Positions 9,776-18,421 of a stretch of 64,000 nt of DNA are shown here, in pieces. The translations under genes were made by a program, and so were the position numbers. Under the pieces are notes generated by a model. The model worked only from the letters and a program-made list of their open reading frames with translations. It was not told the DNA's origin and ran no database searches. This DNA is from Roseicyclus sp. Its GTDB lineage: Bacteria; Pseudomonadota; Alphaproteobacteria; Rhodobacterales; Rhodobacteraceae. How positions within the stretch are numbered: position 1 is the stretch's first letter; each line of letters starts with the position of its first letter. Location of the stretch: assembly GCA_018401965.1 (NCBI GenBank), contig JAGYJU010000009.1, positions 248,001-312,000 on the forward strand. Direction: 5' to 3'.

Positions 9776-10925
9776 TCAGGCCCGCGCGACGAACCCGCCC
9801 GCGCTGCGGGTGATCCGACCGGCCATTTCCAGGATGGCCAAGGCCTGCGCCACCGCCCGGGGGCCATGCCCCAGGTCGCGGATCAGCTGGTCCTCGGCAA
9901 TGGGCGAGGGGCCGAGCGCCGCGAGGATCGCGGCCTCGAGCCCGCCGCCGGTCGCGGGCTGTTGGGCACGGGGGGCTTGCGCCGGGGGCGGGCCGCGGCG
10001 GGCGCGGGGGCAGCCGCCCCCCGAGGGCGTCGATCACATCCTCGGCATGGCGCACCAGGACCGCGCCATCGCGGATCAGCAGGTTCACGCCCGCGGCGCG
10101 GCTGTCCATCGGGTGCCCCGGCACCGCCATCACCTCGCGCCCCTGGTCCAGCGCGATGCGCGCGGTGATCAGCGAGCCGGACCGGATCGCCGCCTCGACC
10201 ACGATCACCGCCTGCGACAGGCCCGCGACGATGCGGTTGCGCTGCGGGAAATGGCGCGCCTGCGGTTCCAGCCCAAAGGGCTTTTCGCTCAGCATCACGC
10301 CCTGTGCTGCGATGTCGCGCGCGAGGTCGGTGTTTTCCGTCGGCTAGACCACGTCAAGCCCGCCCGCCATCACCGCGACGGTGCCCGTGTCGATCGCGGC
10401 GCGATGCGCCAGCGCATCGATCCCGCGCGCCAGCCCCGACACGATCACGAAGCCCGCCGCGCCCAGGTCGGTGGCGAGGCTGCGGGCCATGCGGGTGCCA
10501 AGCGCGGATGCGTTGCGTGTGCCCACAATGGCCAGCATGGGACACTGCAACAGATCGATCCGGCCCTTGACCCAGAGCACCGGCGGCGCATCCGCAAGGC
10601 CTGACAGGCCCGCCGGATAGTCGGGATCGCCAAGGCACAGCATCCGCGCCCCCATCCGTTTGGCGGCCTTGAATTCCGCCAGCGCCACGGGTTCGGGGCA
10701 GGGGGCATAGTCATCGACACCGGCGGCGCGCGCCAGATCGGGCAGGGCGGCAAGGGCCGCCTGTGCCGCGCCATGTTCGCCCATCAGCCGCAGGTAGGTC
10801 ACAGGCCCGACGCGGCGCGACCGGATCAGGCGCAACCGCGCCAGCCGCTCGCCCGCATCGCGGGCGGGTGGCGGAAGGAACAGGGGCGCGGTTTCCGCAA
10901 ACCCGAAGGCGTGATCGATGCTCAT
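9776..10925 (-). pseudogene. dprA: dprA (DNA processing protein A), disrupted twice
   Basis: Family-like sequence runs from the ATG at 10925: a SAM-like N-terminus, then the Rossmann fold with IVGTRNASALGTRMA and IVSGLARGIDALAH. At 10346-10344 a TAG replaces the Tyr expected after GGLDVV; the next codons in the same frame still read PTENTDLARDIAAQG and GSLITARIALDQGREV. Around 9960-10030, a stretch with G/C runs of five to six, the frame changes by the equivalent of one extra base, and the winged-helix end (AILAALGPSPIAEDQLIRDL) continues in the new frame to the stop at 9776. DprA loads RecA on incoming single-stranded DNA in transformation and gene-transfer-agent uptake. As written no full product is made. 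Readthrough or sequence error cannot be excluded. Confidence 0.85.
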
Positions 10926-10997
10926 GCCCCGAGCCTAGCACCCATGGGTTAACGGTGCGTTACCGCCCGGCCATGATCTCGCCCGTCAGGCCGCCCG

Positions 10998-12422
10998 TCA
11001 CGCCGCCGATCCGCCCACGGTCAGCCCGCCGATCATCAGCGTCGGCTGGCCCACGCCCACCGGCACCCATTGGCCCGCCTTGCCGCAATTGCCCATGCCC
11101 GGGTCCAGCGCCATGTCATTGCCGATGGCGCGGATCTGTTGCAGCGCGGTCGCGCCATCCCCGATCAGGGTCGCGCCCTTGACCGGCGCGCCGACCACGC
11201 CGTTCCTGACCCGGTAGGCCTCGGTGCAGCTGAAGACGAATTTGCCATTGGTGATGTCGACCTGCCCGCCGCCAAAGCCCACGGCATAGATCCCGTCCTT
11301 CAGATCGGCCAGGATACCGGCCGGGTCGGCATCGCCGCCCAGCATGTAGGTGTTGGTCATCCGCGCCATGGGGGCATGGGCATAGCTTTCGCGCCGCCCG
11401 TTGCCCGTGGGGGCGACGCCCATCAGGCGTGCGGATTGGCGATCCTGCATGTAGCCCACCAGGATACCATCCTCGATCAGCACATTGCGGGCGCTGGGCG
11501 TGCCCTCGTCATCGACGCTGATCGAGCCGCGCCGATCCGGGATGGTGCCATCATCCAGAACCGTGACGCCGGGGGCAGCGACGCGTTGGCCCATCAGCCC
11601 GGCAAAGGCTGATTGCTTCTTGCGGTTGAAATCGCCCTCGAGCCCGTGGCCCACCGCCTCGTGCAGCAAGATGCCGGGCCAGCCCGGCCCAAGCACCACG
11701 TCCATCACCCCCGCCGGCGCGGGTTCCGCCGACAGGTTCACCACCGCGATCCGCAGCGCCTCGCGGGCGATGCTTTCCCAATGGTCGCGTCCCAACAGGC
11801 CCACCAGCCCGATCCGGCCACCGCCCCCCGCGCTGCCGGATTCGCGCCGGCCCTTTTCCTCGACGATGATCGACACGTTCAGCCGCACCATCGGGCGCAC
11901 ATCGCGCACCCGCCCGCCCTCGGGGCGCAGGATTTCCACCTCCTGGTGGCTGGCCGCCATGGAGGCCGACACCTGCACCACGCGCGGATCAAGCGCGCGG
12001 GCAAAGGCGTCGATTTCGGCAAGGGTCTGCAATTTCACCCCGAAGTCCGCCCCCGCCATCGGGTCGGCATCGGTATAAAGGCGGGCATTGGTGCCCATGG
12101 GGGCATCGGCCATCGTGCCGCCGCCATCACCCACGGCCAGCCGCGCGGTCTGGGCGGCACGGCGCAGGGCCGCCGCCGAGATCTCGGTCGAATGGGCGTA
12201 GCCCGCAACCTCGCCCTTGACGGCGCGCAGCCCGAATCCCTCGCCCGCGTCATAGCTCGCCGTCTTGACGCGCCCGTCATCGAACAAGAGCATCTCCGAA
12301 CGCCGACGTTCGAGAAACAGCTCGCCATCCTCGGCGCCATCGGTGGCCGCGCGCAGGATCGTCAGCGCCTCGGCCTCGTCCAGCAAGGTTTCAAAGGGGC
12401 GAAACGGGGTAGGGTCTGGCAT
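10998..12422 (-). CDS. tldD: Metalloprotease TldD
   Basis: A 474-residue protein of the TldD/PmbA family, which pairs with PmbA (TldE) to process small peptides and modified proteins in the cytoplasm. The zinc-binding motif HEAVGH is at residues 254-259, followed by the GLEGD signature; the C-terminal part carries GYMQDRQSARLMG and TNTYMLGG. The length matches the family. PmbA is not in the window, as is usual. It is the first gene of the minus-strand block leading to dprA and topA; the upstream 180-base gap is shared with the divergent cox operon. Confidence 0.95.
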   Translation of the reverse strand: MPDPTPFRPFETLLDEAEALTILRAATDGAEDGELFLERRRSEMLLFDDGRVKTASYDAGEGFGLRAVKGEVAGYAHSTEISAAALRRAAQTARLAVGDGGGTMADAPMGTNARLYTDADPMAGADFGVKLQTLAEIDAFARALDPRVVQVSASMAASHQEVEILRPEGGRVRDVRPMVRLNVSIIVEEKGRRESGSAGGGGRIGLVGLLGRDHWESIAREALRIAVVNLSAEPAPAGVMDVVLGPGWPGILLHEAVGHGLEGDFNRKKQSAFAGLMGQRVAAPGVTVLDDGTIPDRRGSISVDDEGTPSARNVLIEDGILVGYMQDRQSARLMGVAPTGNGRRESYAHAPMARMTNTYMLGGDADPAGILADLKDGIYAVGFGGGQVDITNGKFVFSCTEAYRVRNGVVGAPVKGATLIGDGATALQQIRAIGNDMALDPGMGNCGKAGQWVPVGVGQPTLMIGGLTVGGSAA

Positions 12423-12604
12423 GGGGCCTCCGGGGTGGTGCGCGTGCGGGCAAAATGATCTGTGTCAACTTTGCGAGGGGTGAGACATTTAGACCAAATG
12501 CCTTGTCTGTCTGACAGCTATATGGTCGGTCCAACGTTGAACGCAACGGTATGCCGTCCATGATCCAGACAGGCGGCGCGCCGGGAACGACAGGACAGAC
12601 CAAA

Positions 12605-13495
12605 ATGATGCTTCGCAAGACGCTTTGCGGCCTTTGGGCCGGTATCGGTGCAACCTTCGTCGCGGGCTTTGCCGCGGCCCAGACCGCGAACCTGCGCGAC
12701 GGGTTGGACATCATCGGCGCACCGACGCCGGGCGCCATGGGCTTTCAGCCCGGCGTGACCGAACTGGCCCGCGATATTCGCGCGCTGGACGCTTTTCTTT
12801 TGGTGATCATGGCGGTCATCGTGCTGTTCGTGACCGCGCTGTTGATCTGGTCGATCCTGCGCCACAACGAAAAGGCCAACCCGACGCCCGCGACCTTTAC
12901 CCACAACACCAAGATCGAGATCACCTGGACCGTGGTGCCCCTGGTGATCCTGGTGGTGATCGGCGCGTTTTCGCTTCCGGTGCTGTTCAAGCAGCAAACC
13001 ATCCCCGAGGCCGACGTGGTGGTCAAGGCGACCGGCTACCAGTGGTACTGGGGCTATGAATACCCCGAGCATGGCATCGCCTATGACAGCTTCATGCTGG
13101 CCGAGGATGAACTGGCCGATTACGGCTATGGCCCGGACGAAAACCTGCTGGCGACCGACACCGCCGTTGTCGTGCCCACGGGCGCAACCGTGGTGGTGCA
13201 GGTGACCGCCGCCGACGTGATCCATTCCTGGACCATCCCCGCCTTCGGCGTGAAGCAGGATGGCGTTCCCGGGCGTCTGGCCGAATTGTGGTTCGAGGTC
13301 GAGGAAGGCCAGGAAGGCGTGTATTTCGGCCAGTGCTCCGAATTGTGCGGCGTGGCCCATGCCTTCATGCCGATCACGGTCTTTGCCGTGACCCAGGAAG
13401 AATACGACGCCTGGATCGCGGGCGATGCCCAGGAATTCGCCAGCGCCGGCAACATGCGCGCCCCGCGCGTTCTGGAACTGGCTTTGGCCGACTGA
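12605..13495 (+). CDS. ctaC: Cytochrome c oxidase subunit II
   Basis: A 296-residue subunit of aa3-type oxidase that takes electrons from cytochrome c via the CuA centre. It has an N-terminal signal segment, two transmembrane helices (about 63-85 and 105-127), the aromatic patch GYQWYWGYEYPE and CuA ligands H207, C244, E246, C248, H252 and M255 (CSELCGVAHAFM). The double ATG at 12605/12608 was taken as the start because the signal peptide follows directly; the frame is open from 12551. It heads the ctaC-ctaB-small gene-ctaG-ctaE series. Subunit I (ctaD) is not present here, which is normal for the group. Confidence 0.96.
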   Translation: MMLRKTLCGLWAGIGATFVAGFAAAQTANLRDGLDIIGAPTPGAMGFQPGVTELARDIRALDAFLLVIMAVIVLFVTALLIWSILRHNEKANPTPATFTHNTKIEITWTVVPLVILVVIGAFSLPVLFKQQTIPEADVVVKATGYQWYWGYEYPEHGIAYDSFMLAEDELADYGYGPDENLLATDTAVVVPTGATVVVQVTAADVIHSWTIPAFGVKQDGVPGRLAELWFEVEEGQEGVYFGQCSELCGVAHAFMPITVFAVTQEEYDAWIAGDAQEFASAGNMRAPRVLELALAD

Positions 13496-13512
13496 TCGAA
13501 CCGGGCGGCTGG

Positions 13513-13532
13513 GGCCGGGCTGAAGCCCGGCC
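13513..13532. repeat. REP-like palindrome with TGAAGC core
   Basis: A perfect 9-bp inverted repeat (GGCCGGGCT / AGCCCGGCC) with a 2-base centre between ctaC and ctaB. A comparable palindrome with the same TTGAAG-type centre is at 39001-39021. It could stabilise the ctaC message or act as a weak terminator. Confidence 0.5.
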
Positions 13533-13613
13533 TACCGGTTGACCGGCGACGGCAAGACATGACGGCGCGGGGCCGATGCCCGGCCCCCACAACCTGAAGA
13601 TGGCAAAGGGCGC

Positions 13614-14552
13614 ATGACCGACCTGACAACCAACACCACCGCGACGGCCGCCGAGGGCGATGCCCAATTCGGCGATTACGTTCAACTGCTCAAGCCGCGG
13701 GTGATGTCGCTTGTCGTGTTCACCGCTTTGGTGGGCCTGTTGGTGGCGCCCGTGTCGGTCGACCCGATGATCGCCTTCACAGCGATCTTGTTCATCGCCC
13801 TGGGTGGCGGCGCCTCGGGCGCGCTGAACATGTGGTATGATGCCGATATCGACGCGGTGATGCGCCGGACCGCCAAGCGGCCGGTGCCATCGGGTCGGGT
13901 CACATCCGGCGAGGCGCTGTCGCTTGGCCTTTGGCTATCGGCGATTTCGGTCGCCATGCTGGGGCTTGCGACCAACTGGCTGGCGGCGGGTCTGTTGGCC
14001 TTCACGATCTTTTTCTATGCCGTGATCTACACCATGTGGCTCAAGCGGGCGACGCCGCAGAACATCGTGATCGGGGGCGCGGCGGGCGCCTTTCCGCCGG
14101 TGATCGGCTGGGCGGCCGCGACCGGGTCGGTGTCGATCGAGGCGATCTTGATGTTCGGCCTGATCTTTATCTGGACGCCGCCGCATTTCTGGGCGCTCGC
14201 GCTGTTCATGAAATCCGACTACCACGAGGCCAAGGTGCCGATGCTGACCGTGACCCATGGTCGGCGCGAAACCCGCCGCCAGATCCTGATCTACACGCTG
14301 GTGCTGGCACCCGTGGCGCTCGGGCTGGCCTTCACCTCGGTTGCGGGGCCGGTCTATCTTGCCGCGGCGATCGTGTTGAACGCGATTTTCCTCAAGGGTG
14401 CATGGGATATCTGGCGGCGCGACGAAGCCACCGCCGAGGCCGATGCCTACCTGGTCGAAAAGCGTGTCTTCCGCTTTTCGCTTTACTACTTGTTCTTGCA
14501 TTTCGGGGCATTGCTGGCGGATGCTGGCCTGCGCAGCTGGGGGATTGTCTGA
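13614..14552 (+). CDS. ctaB: Protoheme IX farnesyltransferase (heme O synthase)
   Basis: A 312-residue UbiA-superfamily prenyltransferase that converts heme b to heme o for the oxidase. The first conserved Asp-rich motif is visible in [19 protein letters not shown] (N..D..D..M.RT..RP); a second loop contains DYHEAKVPM. About eight to nine hydrophobic helices follow the usual spacing. The start at 13614 matches the family length. It lies 118 bases downstream of ctaC, with a REP-like palindrome between, and its stop overlaps the next start (TGATG). Confidence 0.96.
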   Translation: MTDLTTNTTATAAEGDAQFGDYVQLLKPRVMSLVVFTALVGLLVAPVSVDPMIAFTAILFIALGGGASGALNMWYDADIDAVMRRTAKRPVPSGRVTSGEALSLGLWLSAISVAMLGLATNWLAAGLLAFTIFFYAVIYTMWLKRATPQNIVIGGAAGAFPPVIGWAAATGSVSIEAILMFGLIFIWTPPHFWALALFMKSDYHEAKVPMLTVTHGRRETRRQILIYTLVLAPVALGLAFTSVAGPVYLAAAIVLNAIFLKGAWDIWRRDEATAEADAYLVEKRVFRFSLYYLFLHFGALLADAGLRSWGIV

Positions 14553-14746
14553 TGCCGATCACGGAAACCCACGATTTGCACAAGCGCCGCTTTGGGCGCA
14601 ACGTCGGTGTCGCGCTCAGCCTTGTGGGCTTTGCGGCCATCGTCTTTGGCCTGACGGTTGCCAAGATCCGCGAAGGATCGACCATGGAAGCCTTTGACCA
14701 TACGCCCCGCGTATCCGTCACCCCGCCGGTGGAGACAGGGCAATGA
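14552..14746 (+). CDS. Small single-span protein of the cox operon
   Basis: A 64-residue protein with a basic N-terminus (HKRRFGRNVG), one hydrophobic helix at about residues 24-43 (ALSLVGFAAIVFGLTVA) and a polar tail. Its ATG overlaps the ctaB stop and its TGA overlaps the ctaG ATG, so it is translationally locked between two assembly genes. Small one-helix proteins occupy the same place in other alphaproteobacterial cox operons and are presumed oxidase assembly or stability factors; direct functional evidence is not known to me. Confidence 0.8.
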   Translation: MPITETHDLHKRRFGRNVGVALSLVGFAAIVFGLTVAKIREGSTMEAFDHTPRVSVTPPVETGQ

Positions 14747-15309
14747 CCGGCAACCAAAAGGTCGTGACCCGGCTTTTGGGCGTCATCGTCCTGATGGGCG
14801 GCCTGGCCTGGGCCTCGGTGCCATTCTACGACTGGTTTTGCCGCGTGACCGGTTTCGGCGGCACGACGCAGGTGGCCGACCAGGGCAGCGACGTGATCCT
14901 CGACCAGACGATCCGCGTGCGCTTTGACGCCAGCCGGGCGCGTGACATGCCCTGGGAATTCCGCGCGATGGTTCCGCATATGGATATTCGCATCGGGGAA
15001 ACCGGGTTGGCCTTCTACGAGGCCTACAACCCGACCGACCAACCCATCGCCGGCACCGCAAGCTTCAATGTCGCCCCCTACGAGACGGGCGGCTATTTCG
15101 TGAAGATCGCCTGTTTCTGCTTTGAAATGCAGGTGCTGCAACCCGGGGAACGGATCGAGATGCCGGTGACGTTCTTTGTTGATCCCGCCATCCTCGACGA
15201 CCCCGAGGCGCGCGGCACCCCCGCCATCACCTTGTCCTACACGTTCCACGTGACGGACATGCCCGAAGATTATGCCGCGCTCGCCACACCGGCGCCCGTG
15301 GCCAACTGA
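14743..15309 (+). CDS. ctaG: Cytochrome c oxidase assembly protein CtaG/Cox11
   Basis: A 188-residue copper chaperone that delivers copper to CuB in subunit I. It has one N-terminal membrane helix (about residues 8-26) and a periplasmic immunoglobulin-like domain bearing the copper-binding pair C124 and C126 in KIACFCF, plus a conserved Cys at 33. The length is normal. The start overlaps the preceding small gene by four bases (ATGA). Its job matches its place before ctaE and after the heme-modifying ctaB. Confidence 0.96.
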   Translation: MTGNQKVVTRLLGVIVLMGGLAWASVPFYDWFCRVTGFGGTTQVADQGSDVILDQTIRVRFDASRARDMPWEFRAMVPHMDIRIGETGLAFYEAYNPTDQPIAGTASFNVAPYETGGYFVKIACFCFEMQVLQPGERIEMPVTFFVDPAILDDPEARGTPAITLSYTFHVTDMPEDYAALATPAPVAN

Positions 15310-15337
15310 AGACAAAACCGGACCGAGGACGACACCC

Positions 15338-16156
15338 ATGGCCCATGCCAAGAACCATGATTACCATATCATCAACCCGTCGATCTGGCCGCTCATGGCC
15401 GCGGGTGCCGCCTTCATTATGCTGTTTGGGGCGGTAAACTGGATGCATGGCGGCGCGCCATGGCTGTTTGCGATGGGATTTGTCGCAACGCTCTACGTGA
15501 TGTTCGGCTGGTGGGCCGATGTCGTTGCCGAAAGCAGCGCGGGCGACCATACGCCGGTCGTGCGCATCGGCCTGCGCTACGGCTTCATCATGTTCATCAT
15601 GTCGGAAGTGATGTTCTTCGTCGCGTGGTTCTGGGCCTTCTTCAAGCACGCGATCTACCCGATGAACGGGTATGAGGCGTCGCAATACGTGCCGCCGGAA
15701 ATCTACGCGGTCGACCCGTTCCACCTGCCGCTGATCAACACGCTGATCCTGCTCTTGTCGGGCTGCGCCGTGACCTGGTCGCACCATGCATTGGTGCATG
15801 GCGGCCCGCGCAAGGATGTGGCCAATGGCCTGATCCTGGGCGTCGTGCTGGGCCTGATCTTCACCGCCCTGCAGGCGTTCGAATATTACGAGCTGATCGC
15901 CCATTACGGCTGGAGCTTTGGCGGCGACAAGTTTTTCGCCACCTTCTTCCTGGCCACCGGGTTCCACGGGATGCACGTGGTGATCGGCACGATCTTCCTG
16001 TTCATCTGCTGGCTGCGGGTGCTCAAGGGCCATTTCACCCCCGAAAAGCACATCGGCTTCGAAGCCGCCGCCTGGTACTGGCACTTCGTCGACGTGGTCT
16101 GGTTGTTCCTGTTCCTGGCCGTCTACATCTGGGGCCAGGCGGTGGTGCTGGGCTGA
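15338..16156 (+). CDS. ctaE: Cytochrome c oxidase subunit III
   Basis: A 272-residue integral membrane subunit with seven predicted helices. Typical landmarks are [13 protein letters not shown] at the start, [15 protein letters not shown], the Glu-containing [14 protein letters not shown], and the end [15 protein letters not shown]. Subunit III stabilises the catalytic core and affects proton uptake. The ATG at 15338 has GAGGAC upstream and matches the family N-terminus. It lies 28 bases after ctaG and is followed by strong hairpins, suggesting that the main oxidase transcript ends here. Confidence 0.96.
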   Translation: MAHAKNHDYHIINPSIWPLMAAGAAFIMLFGAVNWMHGGAPWLFAMGFVATLYVMFGWWADVVAESSAGDHTPVVRIGLRYGFIMFIMSEVMFFVAWFWAFFKHAIYPMNGYEASQYVPPEIYAVDPFHLPLINTLILLLSGCAVTWSHHALVHGGPRKDVANGLILGVVLGLIFTALQAFEYYELIAHYGWSFGGDKFFATFFLATGFHGMHVVIGTIFLFICWLRVLKGHFTPEKHIGFEAAAWYWHFVDVVWLFLFLAVYIWGQAVVLG

Positions 16157-16161
16157 GGATG

Positions 16162-16183
16162 GGCCGGGGGGATCCCCCCGGCC
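16162..16183. terminator. Perfect GC palindrome after ctaE
   Basis: A 22-base perfect palindrome (6 G, then ATC-centred, 6 C, flanked by GGCC) starting 5 bases after the ctaE stop. It lacks a T tract, so it may be a Rho-assisted terminator or an mRNA 3' protector rather than a classic intrinsic terminator. Confidence 0.55.
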
Positions 16184-16212
16184 AAAAGCGGGGGCTTTGC
16201 CATGGCCTCAAG

Positions 16213-16275
16213 AGGGGGGCTCTGCCCCCCGGTGCCTTTGGCACCGCCCCCCGGAGTTTTCGGGCCAAGATGAAG
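16213..16275 (+). repeat. Intergenic repeat family, full copy with two hairpins
   Basis: Module order: a hairpin GGGGGGC-TCT-GCCCCCC (16214-16230), a second hairpin GGTGCC-TTT-GGCACC (16231-16245), then CCCCCCGGAGTTTTCGGG and CCAAGATGAAG. The same hairpin and tail recur inverted at 32503-32550, and related copies lie at 21829-21872 and 21998-22050. Confidence 0.7.
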
Positions 16276-16304
16276 GGGCGGGCCGTTAACCTTAATGAAA
16301 CGTG

Positions 16305-16332
16305 AAGGCCTGCCATATGCGGCGGGCCTTTT
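16305..16332 (+). terminator. Terminator-like hairpin before SURF1
   Basis: AAGGCCTGCC pairs with GGCGGGCCTT (10 bp, one G-T) around a six-base loop and is followed by TT. It ends 14 bases before the SURF1 ATG, so it may attenuate readthrough from the cox operon into SURF1 rather than end it completely. Confidence 0.55.
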
Positions 16333-16346
16333 GCTTGGAGGATGTC

Positions 16347-17021
16347 ATGGGACGGCTGATCAGCGTTGCGGTCTTCGGGGCGGTCGGCATCGCCATCTTG
16401 CTGTCGCTGGGGGGCTGGCAGGTGCAGCGGCTGGCCTGGAAAGAGGCGGTGCTGGCCGATATCGAGGCGCGGATCGCCGCAGCCCCGGTCGATCTGCCGC
16501 TGCAGGCCGACCCGGTCGGGGATCGCTATCTGCCGGTGCAGGCCACAGGCGTGATCTCGGGCGACCCTGTGCGCGTGCTGGTCAGCCAGCGCCGTGTGGG
16601 GCCGGGGTACCGGATCATCGCCGCGCTGGATCTGCCCGACGGGCGGCGCGTGCTGCTGGACCGGGGCGTCTTGCCGGTGGCCGAAACCGTGCCACCCGCC
16701 CCGAGCGGGCCCGTCACGGTCATCGGCAACCTGCATTGGCCCGAGGAACGCGACAGCTTTACCCCGGCCAATGACCTGGCGGGAAATATCTGGTTCTCGC
16801 GCGAGGTGGCGGTGCTGGCCGAACACCTGCAGGCCGAGCCCTTGTTGATCATCGCGCGCGCCACTGATCCGGCCGATCCGGCGATCACGCCACTGCCGGT
16901 CACCATCGACAATATCCCGAACGATCACCTGAGCTATGCGATCACGTGGTTTTCCCTCGCACTGGTCTGGTTGGGGATGACACTGTTTCTGCTCTGGCGT
17001 ATCAGGCGTGGACTTGGATGA
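16347..17021 (+). CDS. SURF1 family cytochrome oxidase assembly protein
   Basis: A 224-residue protein with the SURF1 plan: a membrane helix at each end (about 4-22 and 197-216) and a periplasmic domain between, with GGWQVQRLAWKEAVLADIEAR near the start in two blocks and the C-terminal NDHLSYAITWF. SURF1 assists insertion or retention of heme a in subunit I. The ATG at 16347 was chosen because GGAGG lies 5-6 bases upstream; an in-frame ATG at 16302 would lie in the hairpin. The location just after ctaE is the usual one. thrC follows after 14 bases. Confidence 0.93.
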   Translation: MGRLISVAVFGAVGIAILLSLGGWQVQRLAWKEAVLADIEARIAAAPVDLPLQADPVGDRYLPVQATGVISGDPVRVLVSQRRVGPGYRIIAALDLPDGRRVLLDRGVLPVAETVPPAPSGPVTVIGNLHWPEERDSFTPANDLAGNIWFSREVAVLAEHLQAEPLLIIARATDPADPAITPLPVTIDNIPNDHLSYAITWFSLALVWLGMTLFLLWRIRRGLG

Positions 17022-17035
17022 GGACAGCCGCACCC

Positions 17036-18421
17036 ATGCGCTACATCTCGACACGGGGCCAAGCGCCCGAGCTGACATTCGAAGACACGATGCTGACCGG
17101 GCTGGCCCGCGATGGCGGGCTCTACGTGCCTGCCACGCTGCCGCAGATGAGCCCGGGCGATATCGCCGCGCTGGCGGGCCTGTCCTATGAAGAGGTGGCG
17201 TTTCGCGTCATGCGCCCCTTCATCGGGGACAGTTTCACCGATGCGGAATTCGGCGACATCATCGCGCGCACCTACGCAGGGTTCGGCCATGCCGCCCGCG
17301 CGCCGTTGAAACAGATGCAGGACAATCATTTCCTGCTGGAACTGTTCCACGGGCCCACGCTGGCCTTCAAGGATTTCGCGATGCAGCTGATCGGCCAGCT
17401 GTTCCAGGCCGCGTTGACGCGCAGCGGCAAGCGCGTGACCATCGTGGGCGCCACATCCGGCGATACCGGATCGGCTGCGATGGAGGCGTTTCGCGGCCTG
17501 TCCAATGTCGATGTCTTCATTCTTTACCCGCATGGCCGGGTGTCGGATGTGCAGCGCCGCCAGATGACCACCGTGTCCGAATCCAATGCCCATGCGCTGG
17601 CCATCGACGGCACATTCGACGACGCGCAGGCGCGGCTCAAGGACATGTTCAACGACTTCACCTTCCGCGACGAGGTGCGGCTGGCGGGCGTGAACTCGAT
17701 CAATTTCGCCCGCGTCCTGGCCCAGGTGGTGTATTACTTCACCGCCGCCGTCGCCTTGGGCGCGCCGCACCGCAAGATCAGCTTTACCGTCCCCACCGGC
17801 AATTTTGGTGATATCTTCGCGGGCTACCTGGCCAAGCGCATGGGCTTGCCGATCGAAAAACTGGTGGTCGCAACCAACCAGAACGACATCCTGCACCGTG
17901 CGCTGTCGTCGGGCGAGTACATCACCCATGGGGTCACGCCCACGATCAGCCCCTCGATGGATATCCAGGTCAGCTCCAACTTCGAACGCGCGCTGTTCGA
18001 TGCCTATGGCCGTGACGGGCGCGCCGTGGCGCAGTTGATGGAGGAACTCAAACAAGGCGGGTTCCATATTTCGCAAGGGGCGCTGCAGTCGCTGCGCGGC
18101 GATTTCGCCAGCGGCCGCGCCGCCGAGGATCAGACGGCGGCGATGATCGCGCGCGCCCTGCCGCAGATGGGCGAATTGCTCTGTCCGCATTCCGCCGTGG
18201 GCGTGCACGTGGCGCAAGATTTCCTTGGGGCCACCCCCATGGTCACGCTGGCCACCGCGCATCCGGCGAAATTCCCCGATGCGGTCGAGGCCGCGACGGG
18301 CATCCGCCCCGCGCTGCCGCCGCGCATGGCCGACCTGTTCGACCGGCCCGAACGGATGACGCGGGTGCCCAATGACTTGACCCAGATCGAAACCCTGATC
18401 CGCGAGGCATTGGCCAAGTGA
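17036..18421 (+). CDS. thrC: Threonine synthase
   Basis: A 461-residue PLP enzyme that converts O-phospho-L-homoserine to threonine. The N-terminus MRYISTRGQAP and the PLP lysine K112 in PTLAFKDFAMQ are typical, as are SGDTGSAA (phosphate binding) and the long-form length of bacterial ThrC. It is 14 bases from SURF1, and its TGA overlaps the GTG start of the M16 peptidase, so SURF1-thrC-peptidase are probably co-transcribed, an arrangement common in Rhodobacterales. No irregularities seen. Confidence 0.97.
   Translation: MRYISTRGQAPELTFEDTMLTGLARDGGLYVPATLPQMSPGDIAALAGLSYEEVAFRVMRPFIGDSFTDAEFGDIIARTYAGFGHAARAPLKQMQDNHFLLELFHGPTLAFKDFAMQLIGQLFQAALTRSGKRVTIVGATSGDTGSAAMEAFRGLSNVDVFILYPHGRVSDVQRRQMTTVSESNAHALAIDGTFDDAQARLKDMFNDFTFRDEVRLAGVNSINFARVLAQVVYYFTAAVALGAPHRKISFTVPTGNFGDIFAGYLAKRMGLPIEKLVVATNQNDILHRALSSGEYITHGVTPTISPSMDIQVSSNFERALFDAYGRDGRAVAQLMEELKQGGFHISQGALQSLRGDFASGRAAEDQTAAMIARALPQMGELLCPHSAVGVHVAQDFLGATPMVTLATAHPAKFPDAVEAATGIRPALPPRMADLFDRPERMTRVPNDLTQIETLIREALAK

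Noticed and set aside
10344..10346. In-frame TAG of dprA as a pyrrolysine codon (MttB genes are present)
   Set aside because: The conserved residue is Tyr, the MttB genes have no amber codons, and no Pyl genes are seen; a substitution or error is simpler.
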